DNA from: Teratosphaeria epicoccoides
Lineage: Eukaryota > Ascomycota > Dothideomycetes > Mycosphaerellales > Teratosphaeriaceae
Assembly: GCA_021401465.1 (NCBI GenBank)
Contig: JADDMT010000018.1
Span: 310,001-374,000 of the forward strand
Length of the DNA stretch: 64,000 nt
Direction of reading: 5' to 3'
How positions within the stretch are numbered: the stretch's first letter is position 1; each line of letters begins with the position of its first letter. Shown piece after piece: positions 20,315 to 29,889 of this stretch. Made by a program: the position numbers and the translations under genes. The notes under the pieces were generated by a model. That model did not search any database and had not been told where the DNA came from. It was given only the letters and a program-made list of their open reading frames with translations.

Positions 20315-21892
20315 CTAGCGCTTCGAGCTGTCGATATCATGCGTTCTCGTTTTGTTCCACCTGTAAAGGAACCATGTCGCAACGATGGACAAAGTGGAGA
20401 ACAGTAACATGACCGCACAGAACGTCTGTGCACCAGGCCAGGAGTAAGGAAAGATGGCACCGCCCACAGGAGACCCAATCAAGATCCCCAGCGCGCCTGC
20501 AAACATATTAATTCCGAAGCGCGTGCCAATGGTTCTCATATCTGTAGTCATGCTCGCCACCACAGCGCCTTGCAAGCTCACGAAAGCGCCCGAGCAGAAG
20601 CCATACAGCAGACACCACACAATCATGCCGGTGGTGCTGTGCTTGATCGCGACCCAACAGAATGCGAGAACCGTCGCGGCACTTGTGCACGCTGCAAGCA
20701 CCAAAATTGGAGGAAAAATTTTATCTGCAATCAAGCCCGGGATAATCCGTCCGGGTATTGAGCCGACATTAAGGACAATGAGCATATAGAAAGTGATACC
20801 CATGTCGTGATCGAGAGTGTAGTCGACAATGTAGAAGTACGGTATGTACTGTCCAACGAACCCAAAGAATGTAGCGAGATTGAAAACCTCAAATGGTAGC
20901 TCTTTGATTATGTTCAAGTCAAATATGTTTCTCTTGCTTGCCGGTCTGACTCTGGGTTTGATGCAGGCGCACGGGATGGCCAACGTTACGAGAGCGATGA
21001 GCCCGATAATCCGTACGGTCCAGCCAAAGCCAACGAGGGGTTGGGTGGTGTGGAACGCCACGGGATAGATGATACCTCCCAGTGAACTTCCAGACGCGGA
21101 CAAGCCCATGACCAGCGCCCGCTTCTTCGCGAAGTAGCTCGGCAAGATAGATGTGGCGGTAACGAACAGACAGCCGCCACCCAAGCCACAAACGACACCT
21201 TGCGCGAGCAGGATTTGCCAGTATTGTGAACATAGGCTCGTCATCATTAGCCCAAAGACAACGAAGAAGGAGCCGAAGAGTACCAAGAGCCGCGGGGATC
21301 CAATGTCGAACACAGGACCCCATGTGATTGGTGAGGCACAAAGTGAAAACGCGGTGAATGTACCGATCCATGAGATTGAGGAGTGAGTCATCCCGGGGAG
21401 TAGGACGTTGCTGTAATACCTCTGAAACACTCCAAATGCATTTATCAGACCCCAGGTATTGAAGAACAAGAAATAGCCGCTGAGAACCTGGAGCCATGCT
21501 GTGAGGCCTCCATCAGGCGGCGTTCCACCGGGTGGTCCAGTAGGTCCTGTTTGGGGTTTGCATGGTGCTGTGGGCTGAACTAGAGTTCCTTGAGGCGAGT
21601 CAGGTGACAATGGCTTGTACGCCGTTGGCGGGGCTCCTCCCGGAGTTCGTGGCGGCTCTTCCTGGAGTGAGGAGTATGCCGCCATGTTCATGCGAGATAG
21701 ATGAGCTTGATGGAATGCCTGTGGTGGCCGGAAACCTTGACATTGCGAGGCAGTCGAGACAGGTCTTGCTTTTTCGTCTTCCTCGTGGTCAAGCATGGGT
21801 GTTATTGACTTGTCGTCCGGTTCATAGTGATCGAGAACTAAAGAGAGGACAGATTGGTCGGGCGTATCCATGTCATAAAATCGACAAGACAT
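20315..21892 (-). CDS. Major facilitator transporter, monocarboxylate-porter (MCT/MCH) family
   Basis: A 12-helix secondary transporter of the plasma or organelle membrane, 525 residues from ATG 21892 (an ATG at 21871 is possible). About 120 residues of Pro-rich cytosolic N terminus precede PPDGGLTAWLQVLSGYFLFF, the PDGGxGW-type entry motif of fungal monocarboxylate-porter homologues. Loop R-rich motifs FDIGSPRLLVLFG and YFAKKRALVMGLSASGSSLGG follow, then the second half with GSIPGRIIPGLIADK and GTRFGINMFAGALGILIGSPVGG. Substrates of this family in fungi range from riboflavin to secondary metabolites and cannot be read here. Divergent from the adenylating enzyme at 23606, sharing 1.7 kb of upstream DNA, which suggests but does not prove joint use. 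Confidence 0.92.
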   Translation of the reverse strand: MSCRFYDMDTPDQSVLSLVLDHYEPDDKSITPMLDHEEDEKARPVSTASQCQGFRPPQAFHQAHLSRMNMAAYSSLQEEPPRTPGGAPPTAYKPLSPDSPQGTLVQPTAPCKPQTGPTGPPGGTPPDGGLTAWLQVLSGYFLFFNTWGLINAFGVFQRYYSNVLLPGMTHSSISWIGTFTAFSLCASPITWGPVFDIGSPRLLVLFGSFFVVFGLMMTSLCSQYWQILLAQGVVCGLGGGCLFVTATSILPSYFAKKRALVMGLSASGSSLGGIIYPVAFHTTQPLVGFGWTVRIIGLIALVTLAIPCACIKPRVRPASKRNIFDLNIIKELPFEVFNLATFFGFVGQYIPYFYIVDYTLDHDMGITFYMLIVLNVGSIPGRIIPGLIADKIFPPILVLAACTSAATVLAFCWVAIKHSTTGMIVWCLLYGFCSGAFVSLQGAVVASMTTDMRTIGTRFGINMFAGALGILIGSPVGGAIFPYSWPGAQTFCAVMLLFSTLSIVATWFLYRWNKTRTHDIDSSKR

Positions 21893-23605
21893 TCTGGCGT
21901 ACGTTGCCGGAATAGCCCCCTTCCGTGTAAGCGAGTGATGGTTATGATCAGTGGCTCGGGGTGGCAAGCGTCAATACAGATGTGCGTTTGCACGCAGGCG
22001 TGATGCGGTGTCTTTCGAGGTCTGCCGCTCCTTCCAAGCCAGGGACAGTCCGATGGCACTGCCTAGGAGTGGACCGGGCAACGGCTTCAGCAAGTTGGAC
22101 AGGTCCAATGGCCGCTGATTGAAGGGAAACCAGATGGCGGCCAGCGCTGTATTGGAGCCAACTCGTCGGTGTCGCTTTCTCAAAGGGGACATGCAGAGGT
22201 GGATGCAAAGGCTGTGCAGCACATCAGGAATGTTGTTGAACTCAACAGGGCGCGTACAGCAGGTCTGCTTCGCCTATCCTACATGAGCTGCGGGCGACAG
22301 GTCTGGAACGAATGAGCTGCTGCTGAAGAGCAGGGGAGCGCGGCCGTGGGTGATTGAACAACCCACAATCCTCGCGGACACGAGAACTGGACAGATGGAT
22401 TGGATCCACCCGCTGTGGCGCACGATGGAACGGGCGGCATCTCCATTGTCTTCTTTAGCTTTCCGGTCGCGGTATCTTTGGTACAGATATCTTTATAGAG
22501 GTGCAGGTGGCCCGTGACGGTCGGGATAGTCCTTGTCCCGACGGCGGTCTGCATGTGTGTTGGATGGACCATCGGGGCAAGCCACGTGCCATCCTGGCTC
22601 TGGGACGCACTTGGCACTCGTCGCCGTCCACAAGATCTTGTGTCACTGCTCATGAGGTGGCATGTGGCATCGAGACAGCCCTACGTTTCGCCTGAAACGC
22701 CTTCGCAGCCGAGTGAGAGTTCAATACGGAGGTGGCGATTCGGTCGGGGTCTTCTTCACGCAGCGCGGCTCGGGCCGTCCGCGTATCCGCTGCAGATCGT
22801 CTCCTAGTCTACCGTCGTGTGTCGTACATGTAACAAACGGTGAACCTCCGTGCTCCATACCTGCAATACAGCCAGACAGTGCAGAAAGGCGCGCAGGGAG
22901 GGCTTGACCCGCACGAACAAGTTTGAAAATATGCCCACACGAACAGAGCTGTCACCAGCCCACCCACCCGTATGGCGCCGCCGAGTCAATTTGCCTACAC
23001 GAGCCCAAGATGGATCTGATCGATAGGTGCCGCAATAGTGGACCACATATCGACGCCTCAACAAGCCGTGCGCGCGCTTCGGCTACCTTGTTGACCGGGC
23101 GCGGCATGTTGCACGACCAAATCGGCTCCGCGTCTTCACGATGGCAATTGGAAAACTACCACCCTGGCACGAGCGGTAGATCTGCCTGATGCTGTGCAGT
23201 CATGGGGCGCCCGCGCAAACTTCATGGACCTGGATGTCGCTCCAGTCGTTTCGCTTGAAACGCTTGCTCCGAGTTTTCTGCACTCAAAAGGAGATATCTG
23301 CAAGGCCCGCATTGCGAGAACACGCGGCCTTGACCAAGTGCAACAATGCCCATTCTGCAGCTTCTGTACCCGTCTACCAGGGATCCCACAGCGGTCGGTC
23401 GGCCGGCCGTGTCTGCCTTGTCTGGCTTGTATAATGCTTCGAGTAAACCCCTGCCTATCTTTAAACACTTCAACCACATCAGTGTCGCGATGTCTTGCCG
23501 ATGAGCTCGGACCTGACACATCTGATTCTCGGGAGGTTCGCATGACTCTGTTCCTGTTCTCTTCTTTGCGAGCACCTCGCTGGATGACCGCAAGCAACAA
23601 CGCCA
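21893..23605. other. Shared upstream region of the MFS transporter and the adenylating enzyme
   Basis: This is a 1.7-kb divergent promoter region. Several overlapping frames of 60-190 codons exist on both strands without recognisable content. I see no regulator gene and no clear palindromic Zn-cluster site. Confidence 0.5.
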
Positions 23606-26600
23606 ATGGCTCCAGTGTCGATTGCATTTGGGAGGAAGATCGAGACAACAGATCTATCGCACCTCCAACTATGGCAGGAAGTTGTCACTGCGAGGCCCAA
23701 TGCGCCGGCCTTGACTGCGAAGCATCAGCAGCCAGACGCCTTCCGGTGGGTCGGTAGCCAGCACAAAGACGGAGACTATCTTCAGTGGACTTATGCAGAG
23801 CTCGACCGAGGAGCGCGGCGACTGGCAACCGCATTGAGTCAGTTGACACATGTCGAGAGGAGGCCAATCGTGACACTGGTTAACACACAGGCGGAATGGG
23901 CGCTCTTCTTCTGGGCGGCAGCCTATCTGCATTCACCTCTGGTCCCAATCAATCCGAAGACGGGGACCAGGAGTGGAGAGATCACACATATGCTCAAAAT
24001 GACCAACCCAGCGGCGATTCTTACTGCCAATGCGGAAATCGCTGGTCAGCTAGAAAACAGCGTGCCCTCAAATATGCTTGCTGCCATTCCGGTGAAGCTT
24101 CTCGCCAGAGGGACCTGCTCGAACAAGCTGGGCCCAGGATGGCTGCAACTTTCAAGTGTGATGTCTGGAGAACCCTCGCCACCACACACGCCGGACGTTG
24201 TGGATGCTAAAGACACCGTCCTGATTCTCTTTACCAGCGGCACCACTTCATTACCGAAGCCTTGCAACCTTTCAAGTTTTATGTGCGTGAACGCGGCTCT
24301 TGGAAATGTGGAAGCTCGGAATCTGTCACCAGCACATCGATTCGTACAACATCTCCCGAACTTCCACTCATACGGTATTGGTTGGTCACTCGGCTTCTGG
24401 CTTGCTGGAGGCACTGTCATCTTCCCGTCCGACAATTTCGAGGCGCAAGCATCTCTCGAGTGTTTCCAAAAGTTCCGGGCTACACACATGAGTCTGGTAC
24501 CAACCACAGCACAGGCCATGTTGGCTCACCCATACTTCGCGAAGGCTGACCTAAGCACATTGATATGCGTCGATGTCAGCGGCGCTGGCGTGCTTCCCAG
24601 TGTTCTTGATGCTTGTATTCATGGTATGAAAGTACCGGCCTTCTCCAGCTACGGCATGACTGAGAGTCCCAACACCCTGATTTGGCCCGACGGTAGCACA
24701 GGTGTTGTTCGGAACGGAGAGGTCTTGTCCGGCAAACCCGTCCGAGGCACTTGCGTGAAGATATGTGAGCCGGGCACCAAAAGGATTGTGCCACGGGGTC
24801 AGGTTGGTGAGCTGCATAACGGCGGTCCACAGGTCGTCCATGGCTACGCGGACCCAACCGTCAAATCCGACAACTTCTATGTCGACGAAACCGGCACACG
24901 ATGGGTGATGACGGGCGATCAAGCAGTGATGGAGGACGATGGCGCAGTCAGGATCTGTGGCCGGTATAAGGACATGATTATCCGCGGCGGCGAAAACATC
25001 TCTCCCGCAAGCGTTGAAAACTATCTCGAAAGGCAACCTGATGTCAGTGTCGCGCAGGTCGTTGGTGTCCCAGATGAGATGGCTGGTGAGGTCCCAATCG
25101 CTATCATTACAACGAAAGAAGGTCATGTCGTGGATAACGGTGACCTCAAGCGCGCGACCTCCGACGACCTTGGACCTGCTTTCGCTCCCAAACTTGTTCT
25201 TCACCTACAGAAAGACCTGGGCCTTGAGGACTTTCCAAAGACCGCTTCTGGCAAAGTGCGTAAGGTCGAGCTCAGGCTTGCTGTGCGAGAGTACCTGAAA
25301 AAGCAGGAAGAAGCTCAAGTCAACAACGTGGGCCCGACGATCGAGACATTGATTCAGATTTGGCAGTCCATCAGCGGCACAGATGGGCTTGCACCTAGCT
25401 CTGGACTGGAGACTTTCTCCGATTCTTTGATGATGATGCAGCTCTCTACCATGGTCAAGAAGCAGCTGCGGCGCGACATCACGGTCGAGGACTTCAAGCT
25501 TTGCGAAACCATCCAGGATCAGGCCGACTTGATAGATACTCGCCCAGTAGCTGGTGCGAAGGTCTCAACGAAGGCTGCAAGGGAAGGTCCGCCTACCTTG
25601 CAAGATATGCCATTCCTAGAGGGAGATGAAGCTGCATTTGAGCGCACGAAGCAGCTCGTCATGTCCACGATCACAAAGAACGGACTGGCTTGGAACGACG
25701 TAGAAGACGTCTTTCCGCTACCCGACTGGGACGCCATTTTCTGCCACGTCGCACGCCCGAGCTCCTGGAATCTGCGCTTCAGTTGGCATTGTCCTGCTAG
25801 CGTTCGGAAACTTGAGGCTGCTGTTATGGAGTCTCTGCATTATCATCCCACCCTTCGATCCACCGCCGTTGAGGATCCTGTGTCTGGTAACACTTTGTTG
25901 ATCTCAATCAGGAATAATGAGAAGTGGTTGAGGGTGGCCATTACGACAGGCCACGAGGTCGAAACAGCAGACCATTTACGGCAGTTACTTCTTGAACATC
26001 CGGAGCTGGACTCCGCGAGCATGCCTGGTCCATTGATCCGGATTCACATTGCAGACGTATGGTCTGACGGCACTAGTGGTTTAGTATTCATCGGCTCGCA
26101 CGCAACAAATGACATGTCGATGACCAAGCTGTGGTTGGACGATGTCGCCAGTCTCCTGACAGGCGAAGCGACGCCAGTTCCGCATGCTCTGTTCAAAGAC
26201 TATGCAGACGCATTCCATGCACACCGGTATGGCGCGGCGGCTGATGATGGTATCGACTACTGGACGAGGAAGCATGCTGGCATTTCCACCATTTCGGAAA
26301 CGACTTACTGGCCACCTCAGCGCGCTCCTGAGTGGTTTAAAGGCATCGACAGAGGATGGACCCGCTGGGATGGCACCAAGGCACGTGAGGGCGAGCGAAG
26401 CACTCTCACTGCGGAGAAGCGGAAGGGGCAGAAGGGTTTACGCAAGATCGTCAAGGTCAACAACATTGCAACCCTGAAATCCGAGCACAATGTCCCAGTA
26501 TTTATGTTAGTGAAGGCTGCGATCGCCTTGCTCAATGTCAAGCAGACTGGTGGCAAAGAGGCAATATTTGGCACCATCAATGCAGCTCGTACCTGGCCTT

Positions 26601-27166
26601 TTAGCTCGGAATATACACTCTTCGAGCGTGAAGTATATTCCGGAAATCCACTGGACGTGTCGGGTTGCACGACTGAGTATGTGCTTGATCGCATACCCGT
26701 CGGTCAGGCTTCAAGTGTCATCTCCTTCATGCAATTCGTGACGAAGGACGAAGAGCAGAACTCTTCGTATGCGCATGCTCCTTTCTTCCGGATCGTGGAC
26801 CGCCTGAGGGACCCGCTTGCTCCATCCGACACGCGCACCTGGGCCGAACGACAACGCGACGCTGAAGCCATCCTCCCACTAATCCGGAGACAGTCATTCA
26901 ATTGGCTGCCTACGGCGCCGAATGCCAACGCCAATCCCAATGGTCTGAAGATGCTTGAGATGTTGACGCGCATGGACAATGGCCTCACCATAACCGGGTT
27001 CTTGGGTGATGACAAGAAGTCCGTCTGCGTGGGGTTCAGCTGGGACGCCGAGCACCTTAATTACCGCGAAGCACAGAAGGCTTTGGGCGAACTTACGGAG
27101 CTGGTCGACCTCATGGGAAAGGAGGAGAACTGGGCTAAGAGTGTTGGCGACTTGCTACGCATGTGA
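23606..27166 (+). CDS. Single-module adenylation - carrier - condensation-like enzyme (NRPS-like / acyl-AMP ligase)
   Basis: A single exon of 1186 residues. The adenylate-forming domain covers about 1-575: phosphate-loop TSGTTS at 210-215 (usual TSGTTG), YGMTES, TGDQAVMEDDGAVRICGRYKDM, and catalytic Lys550 in KTASGKVRK, the last closer to acyl-CoA ligases than to amino-acid NRPS domains. A carrier domain at about 585-655 has Ser607 in ETFSDSLMMMQLS, where GGDSL is usual; the Ser that would take phosphopantetheine is kept. From about 700 to the end lies a condensation/acyltransferase-like domain whose HHxxxDG motif reads SHATNDM: His832 and Asp836 kept, first His and Gly lost. Such an enzyme would activate an acid, load it on its own carrier and possibly pass it to an acceptor. 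Product and substrate unknown. It is divergent from an MFS transporter. Confidence 0.9.
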   Translation: MAPVSIAFGRKIETTDLSHLQLWQEVVTARPNAPALTAKHQQPDAFRWVGSQHKDGDYLQWTYAELDRGARRLATALSQLTHVERRPIVTLVNTQAEWALFFWAAAYLHSPLVPINPKTGTRSGEITHMLKMTNPAAILTANAEIAGQLENSVPSNMLAAIPVKLLARGTCSNKLGPGWLQLSSVMSGEPSPPHTPDVVDAKDTVLILFTSGTTSLPKPCNLSSFMCVNAALGNVEARNLSPAHRFVQHLPNFHSYGIGWSLGFWLAGGTVIFPSDNFEAQASLECFQKFRATHMSLVPTTAQAMLAHPYFAKADLSTLICVDVSGAGVLPSVLDACIHGMKVPAFSSYGMTESPNTLIWPDGSTGVVRNGEVLSGKPVRGTCVKICEPGTKRIVPRGQVGELHNGGPQVVHGYADPTVKSDNFYVDETGTRWVMTGDQAVMEDDGAVRICGRYKDMIIRGGENISPASVENYLERQPDVSVAQVVGVPDEMAGEVPIAIITTKEGHVVDNGDLKRATSDDLGPAFAPKLVLHLQKDLGLEDFPKTASGKVRKVELRLAVREYLKKQEEAQVNNVGPTIETLIQIWQSISGTDGLAPSSGLETFSDSLMMMQLSTMVKKQLRRDITVEDFKLCETIQDQADLIDTRPVAGAKVSTKAAREGPPTLQDMPFLEGDEAAFERTKQLVMSTITKNGLAWNDVEDVFPLPDWDAIFCHVARPSSWNLRFSWHCPASVRKLEAAVMESLHYHPTLRSTAVEDPVSGNTLLISIRNNEKWLRVAITTGHEVETADHLRQLLLEHPELDSASMPGPLIRIHIADVWSDGTSGLVFIGSHATNDMSMTKLWLDDVASLLTGEATPVPHALFKDYADAFHAHRYGAAADDGIDYWTRKHAGISTISETTYWPPQRAPEWFKGIDRGWTRWDGTKAREGERSTLTAEKRKGQKGLRKIVKVNNIATLKSEHNVPVFMLVKAAIALLNVKQTGGKEAIFGTINAARTWPFSSEYTLFEREVYSGNPLDVSGCTTEYVLDRIPVGQASSVISFMQFVTKDEEQNSSYAHAPFFRIVDRLRDPLAPSDTRTWAERQRDAEAILPLIRRQSFNWLPTAPNANANPNGLKMLEMLTRMDNGLTITGFLGDDKKSVCVGFSWDAEHLNYREAQKALGELTELVDLMGKEENWAKSVGDLLRM

Positions 27167-28074
27167 TCCGCTTGATTCCATTAAGGGCCGAATACTTCGA
27201 CAGCTATTTCACCAGGTTGTTTAGCGGAGGATGAAGCAATTGGTTGCAGCGATGAATCATATACTTGGCATGCGGCATTGCGTCGATGGAGCATACTTTC
27301 GGGCTGCATTACGTTGGGCTTGTCAAGTCATGGTATTAGCCCGAACAGTTTCTTTGGATTCCTTTGGGCAGAATGACGGACCAAATGCTGGGCCCGCCTC
27401 TTGGGTCATCAGCAGACATAGCATAATTCGATGTTCCAATTGGAAATATTCGCACATTCATAATCTATATCTACTGCAGCCTAACATGTAAATAAATACC
27501 TATCAACCCTCAAAAAGCGCGATGAAGTCAGGACGCGTAGCTCCACGACAGCGCGCTTAAAAGCTTCCTGCAGGAACGTGGGCAGCGAGGACATGTTTTG
27601 CTGGCGACTAAGGCATCCTATCGTTTCATAATTGCACGATCCGCATGGGTAATCTCGACGGGATGATGCGATCGGGAGATGCGGCTCGGTTTGCGAAACT
27701 GACGAGACGGGGTTTATGGTCTATTGATGTCGCCCAGCCTCTCAAGTCCTCCTCCAGCCACTTCGCACGAGGTTGCTACGTCAACCCTGCCAGTTTCATG
27801 TGTCATGTTGGCTCGCACACACAACACATTCTTCGTTTTCGCTCGTTCAGCGCTGTCGCTCATTTCTCTTCGACGCAAGTACTAGTATACGTGGGAGAGC
27901 GGCTTCCAGCAACAGCATTACGATAAGATCGGCGTTGTAGCGGGCCAGCGCCGACGTAGCAACGCAATCGGACCGCAAAGTGGGCGGCTGCATAACAAGA
28001 GCTGGGACCAAGATCTCCCCAGTCAGTGGTCACAACTCCCAGAACACGGTGGTCTTCGACGTAGACCGGGCGCA
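27167..28074. other. Intergenic, nothing recognised
   Basis: About 0.9 kb downstream of the adenylating enzyme. Only short frames; no gene, repeat or RNA supported. Confidence 0.45.
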
Positions 28075-28785
28075 ATGCCTGCGCTCCCTCGTTTCGCCCG
28101 CGTTAGTGCATCAGCAACAGCACTCGCATCCGACACGCGCGTCCTGGATTCGCGGCAACTTCGCGATGCGGCATCCAGTGTTGGGAATCTGCTACGACGA
28201 ATACCCAAGCCTGGACAGTTGCAGCTACGGCAAAACACAGTCGCTATCCCTCAAGTGTACAAAGGCCTCGATTCGGGACCGTCACCAGGCGCAGTCGTGG
28301 GAATCGTCCTAGGTAGCGTGGTCGGCTTTCTCTTGCTCATTTGGCTTCTGTGGACGTTGAGCAACGGCACGTCCTTCATTCGGACAAGTAACGTCGAAGA
28401 GGAGGACGTATACGTTTCCCGCCGGCGATCCCGCAGCTCACGCTCCCGCCGCAGCAGCAGACGCACAGAGATGACCAGTCGTTCACCCGACCGAAGACGG
28501 GAAAGGGTCATCAGACAAGAGCGGATAGTTCGCGAAGTGCCCCCTCCGCGAGAGACTAGTCGGATACGTGAGACGGTGATTGTCGAAGACCTGCCACGCG
28601 ATCCGCCCCCAGAAAGGAGAGTGGAAGGTGATGACATAGTAGAGGTGATTGAGGAGCACTCCTCGATAGGCGGCGCTCCGCCTCCACCAAGAACGAGTCG
28701 GACACGGAGGAGCAGTGGATACAGGTCAGTGAACCCTCGCGAATATGGCGGCGGCGATTATCCGTTCCATGAATTGGAGCCATGA
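28075..28785 (+). CDS. Unknown single-pass membrane protein with Arg/Ser tail
   Basis: One exon, 236 residues, no named family recognised. Residues 1-70 carry no convincing signal peptide. The membrane segment SPGAVVGIVLGSVVGFLLLIW (about 74-95) is nearly the same as that of the 19544-20037 product. After a short acidic stretch (VEEEDVYV) comes a basic Ser/Arg block (RRRSRSSRSRRSSRR), then alternating Arg/Glu/Pro sequence (RERVIRQERIVREVPPPRE) and a Pro/Tyr-containing end (YPFHELEP). The tail is likely cytosolic and disordered. Conserved fungal proteins of this layout exist by my recollection, but without known function. ATG at 28075 is the first in frame after a stop. Confidence 0.78.
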   Translation: MPALPRFARVSASATALASDTRVLDSRQLRDAASSVGNLLRRIPKPGQLQLRQNTVAIPQVYKGLDSGPSPGAVVGIVLGSVVGFLLLIWLLWTLSNGTSFIRTSNVEEEDVYVSRRRSRSSRSRRSSRRTEMTSRSPDRRRERVIRQERIVREVPPPRETSRIRETVIVEDLPRDPPPERRVEGDDIVEVIEEHSSIGGAPPPPRTSRTRRSSGYRSVNPREYGGGDYPFHELEP

Positions 28786-29889
28786 TAACGTTGGCTGGCC
28801 GTCTGCACATAATACTTCGGCCTACATATTGTCAGTTCCCGCTAAATCGTGGTGTTTGCTCTCCTGCGTTGTGTACTGATTTTTGCCCTAGATGACCACA
28901 CCTACGTGCTCGACAATGTCACAACGTCAAGATGAAGAACGCAGGCTTACCAAGTAATCGGCAGGCGTGGTGTTTCCGGTGACTTTTCGGACATCTGATT
29001 CTTCACGGTGGCTGTTGTCATTACAGTGCACAAATTGTACAGTAAATCACAGAGCATCTGCGGAGGGCACGGCGTTTAAAACGGTGGATCTGCATACAAT
29101 GGAGATGTTGCTATTTGTACAGCCGGAAACCTGAATATCGGGGAGGCCGCATTTGAGGAGAGATGTGTTGGGATTGGGATGGGCCAGTCTGCGAGATACC
29201 CACTGTCGAGCGTTCAGCAATGTGACAGCAGCTTCAGCTTTGACTGTCGAGCGCCTGCCTGGTCTTAGTACTTTCGGCATTTCGTACACATTGATGGACG
29301 GCTCAAACAATGTAGACATGATTTGATAGGACAAAGAGCACCTTGAAGTATGATGTCCCGAACCCAAGCAGTGATGCAAGCAATCTAGCGATTCGACTCG
29401 AGCATGAATCTGAAGAGTCGTTTGGCAGCTGGGCTGTACCTGCCACGCCACACATTCAAGGATCGATTTCACGGGAATATCGCGTTCCTGCGCCGGGATC
29501 GCGTGCTGCTGGCGTCTTGGTAAAAGATACATATCCGTGAGCATGAGCTGCGATGGACAAACGTCATTGACGCGAATGACGCAGTGGGGCTACACAGGCG
29601 GGGCTACCATCACTTTTGAGTGTTGATGTTACCAACCGTTCTCTGGACTGTTCTCTTCTCCACACATCGAGAGACTCTGGTAAGTGCACCATCATCCCCT
29701 TTGACTGTGAACATGAGTGTTACCGTGGCAAGAATCAGCAGCAAGCTCCTTGTCAACACTCGACGAAGCCTGCAGTTGAACACTTCGGCTTTGAATACTG
29801 TCAGTCGACGAGTGCTTACAAGTCCTCTTCTTAGATCCAACTTCTCAGCGTCCACATACAACAGACAGATACACAAGAGAGCAGCGAAC
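28786..29889. other. Intergenic / upstream region of the BLI-3-like gene
   Basis: About 1.1 kb. A 165-codon minus-strand frame (29047-29544) has no recognisable content. The last 260 bp probably hold the transcription start and a possible 5' UTR intron (29680-29848: GTAAGT donor, CTTAC branch-like, CTCAG acceptor). Confidence 0.5.
29562..29583 (+). promoter_or_regulatory. Cluster of CRE/bZIP-type TGACG sites upstream of the BLI-3-like gene
   Basis: CGTCATTGACG (29562-29572) is an inverted repeat of CGTCA around one T, and TGACGCA follows at 29577-29583. These resemble ATF/CREB-type sites. A GATCGA word, a half-site bound by white-collar GATA factors, is at 29461-29466. All are inference from motif knowledge. 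Confidence 0.4.

Noticed and set aside
29047..29544. 165-codon minus-strand frame upstream of the BLI-3-like gene
   Set aside because: No recognisable content, and it overlaps the likely promoter of the BLI-3-like gene.
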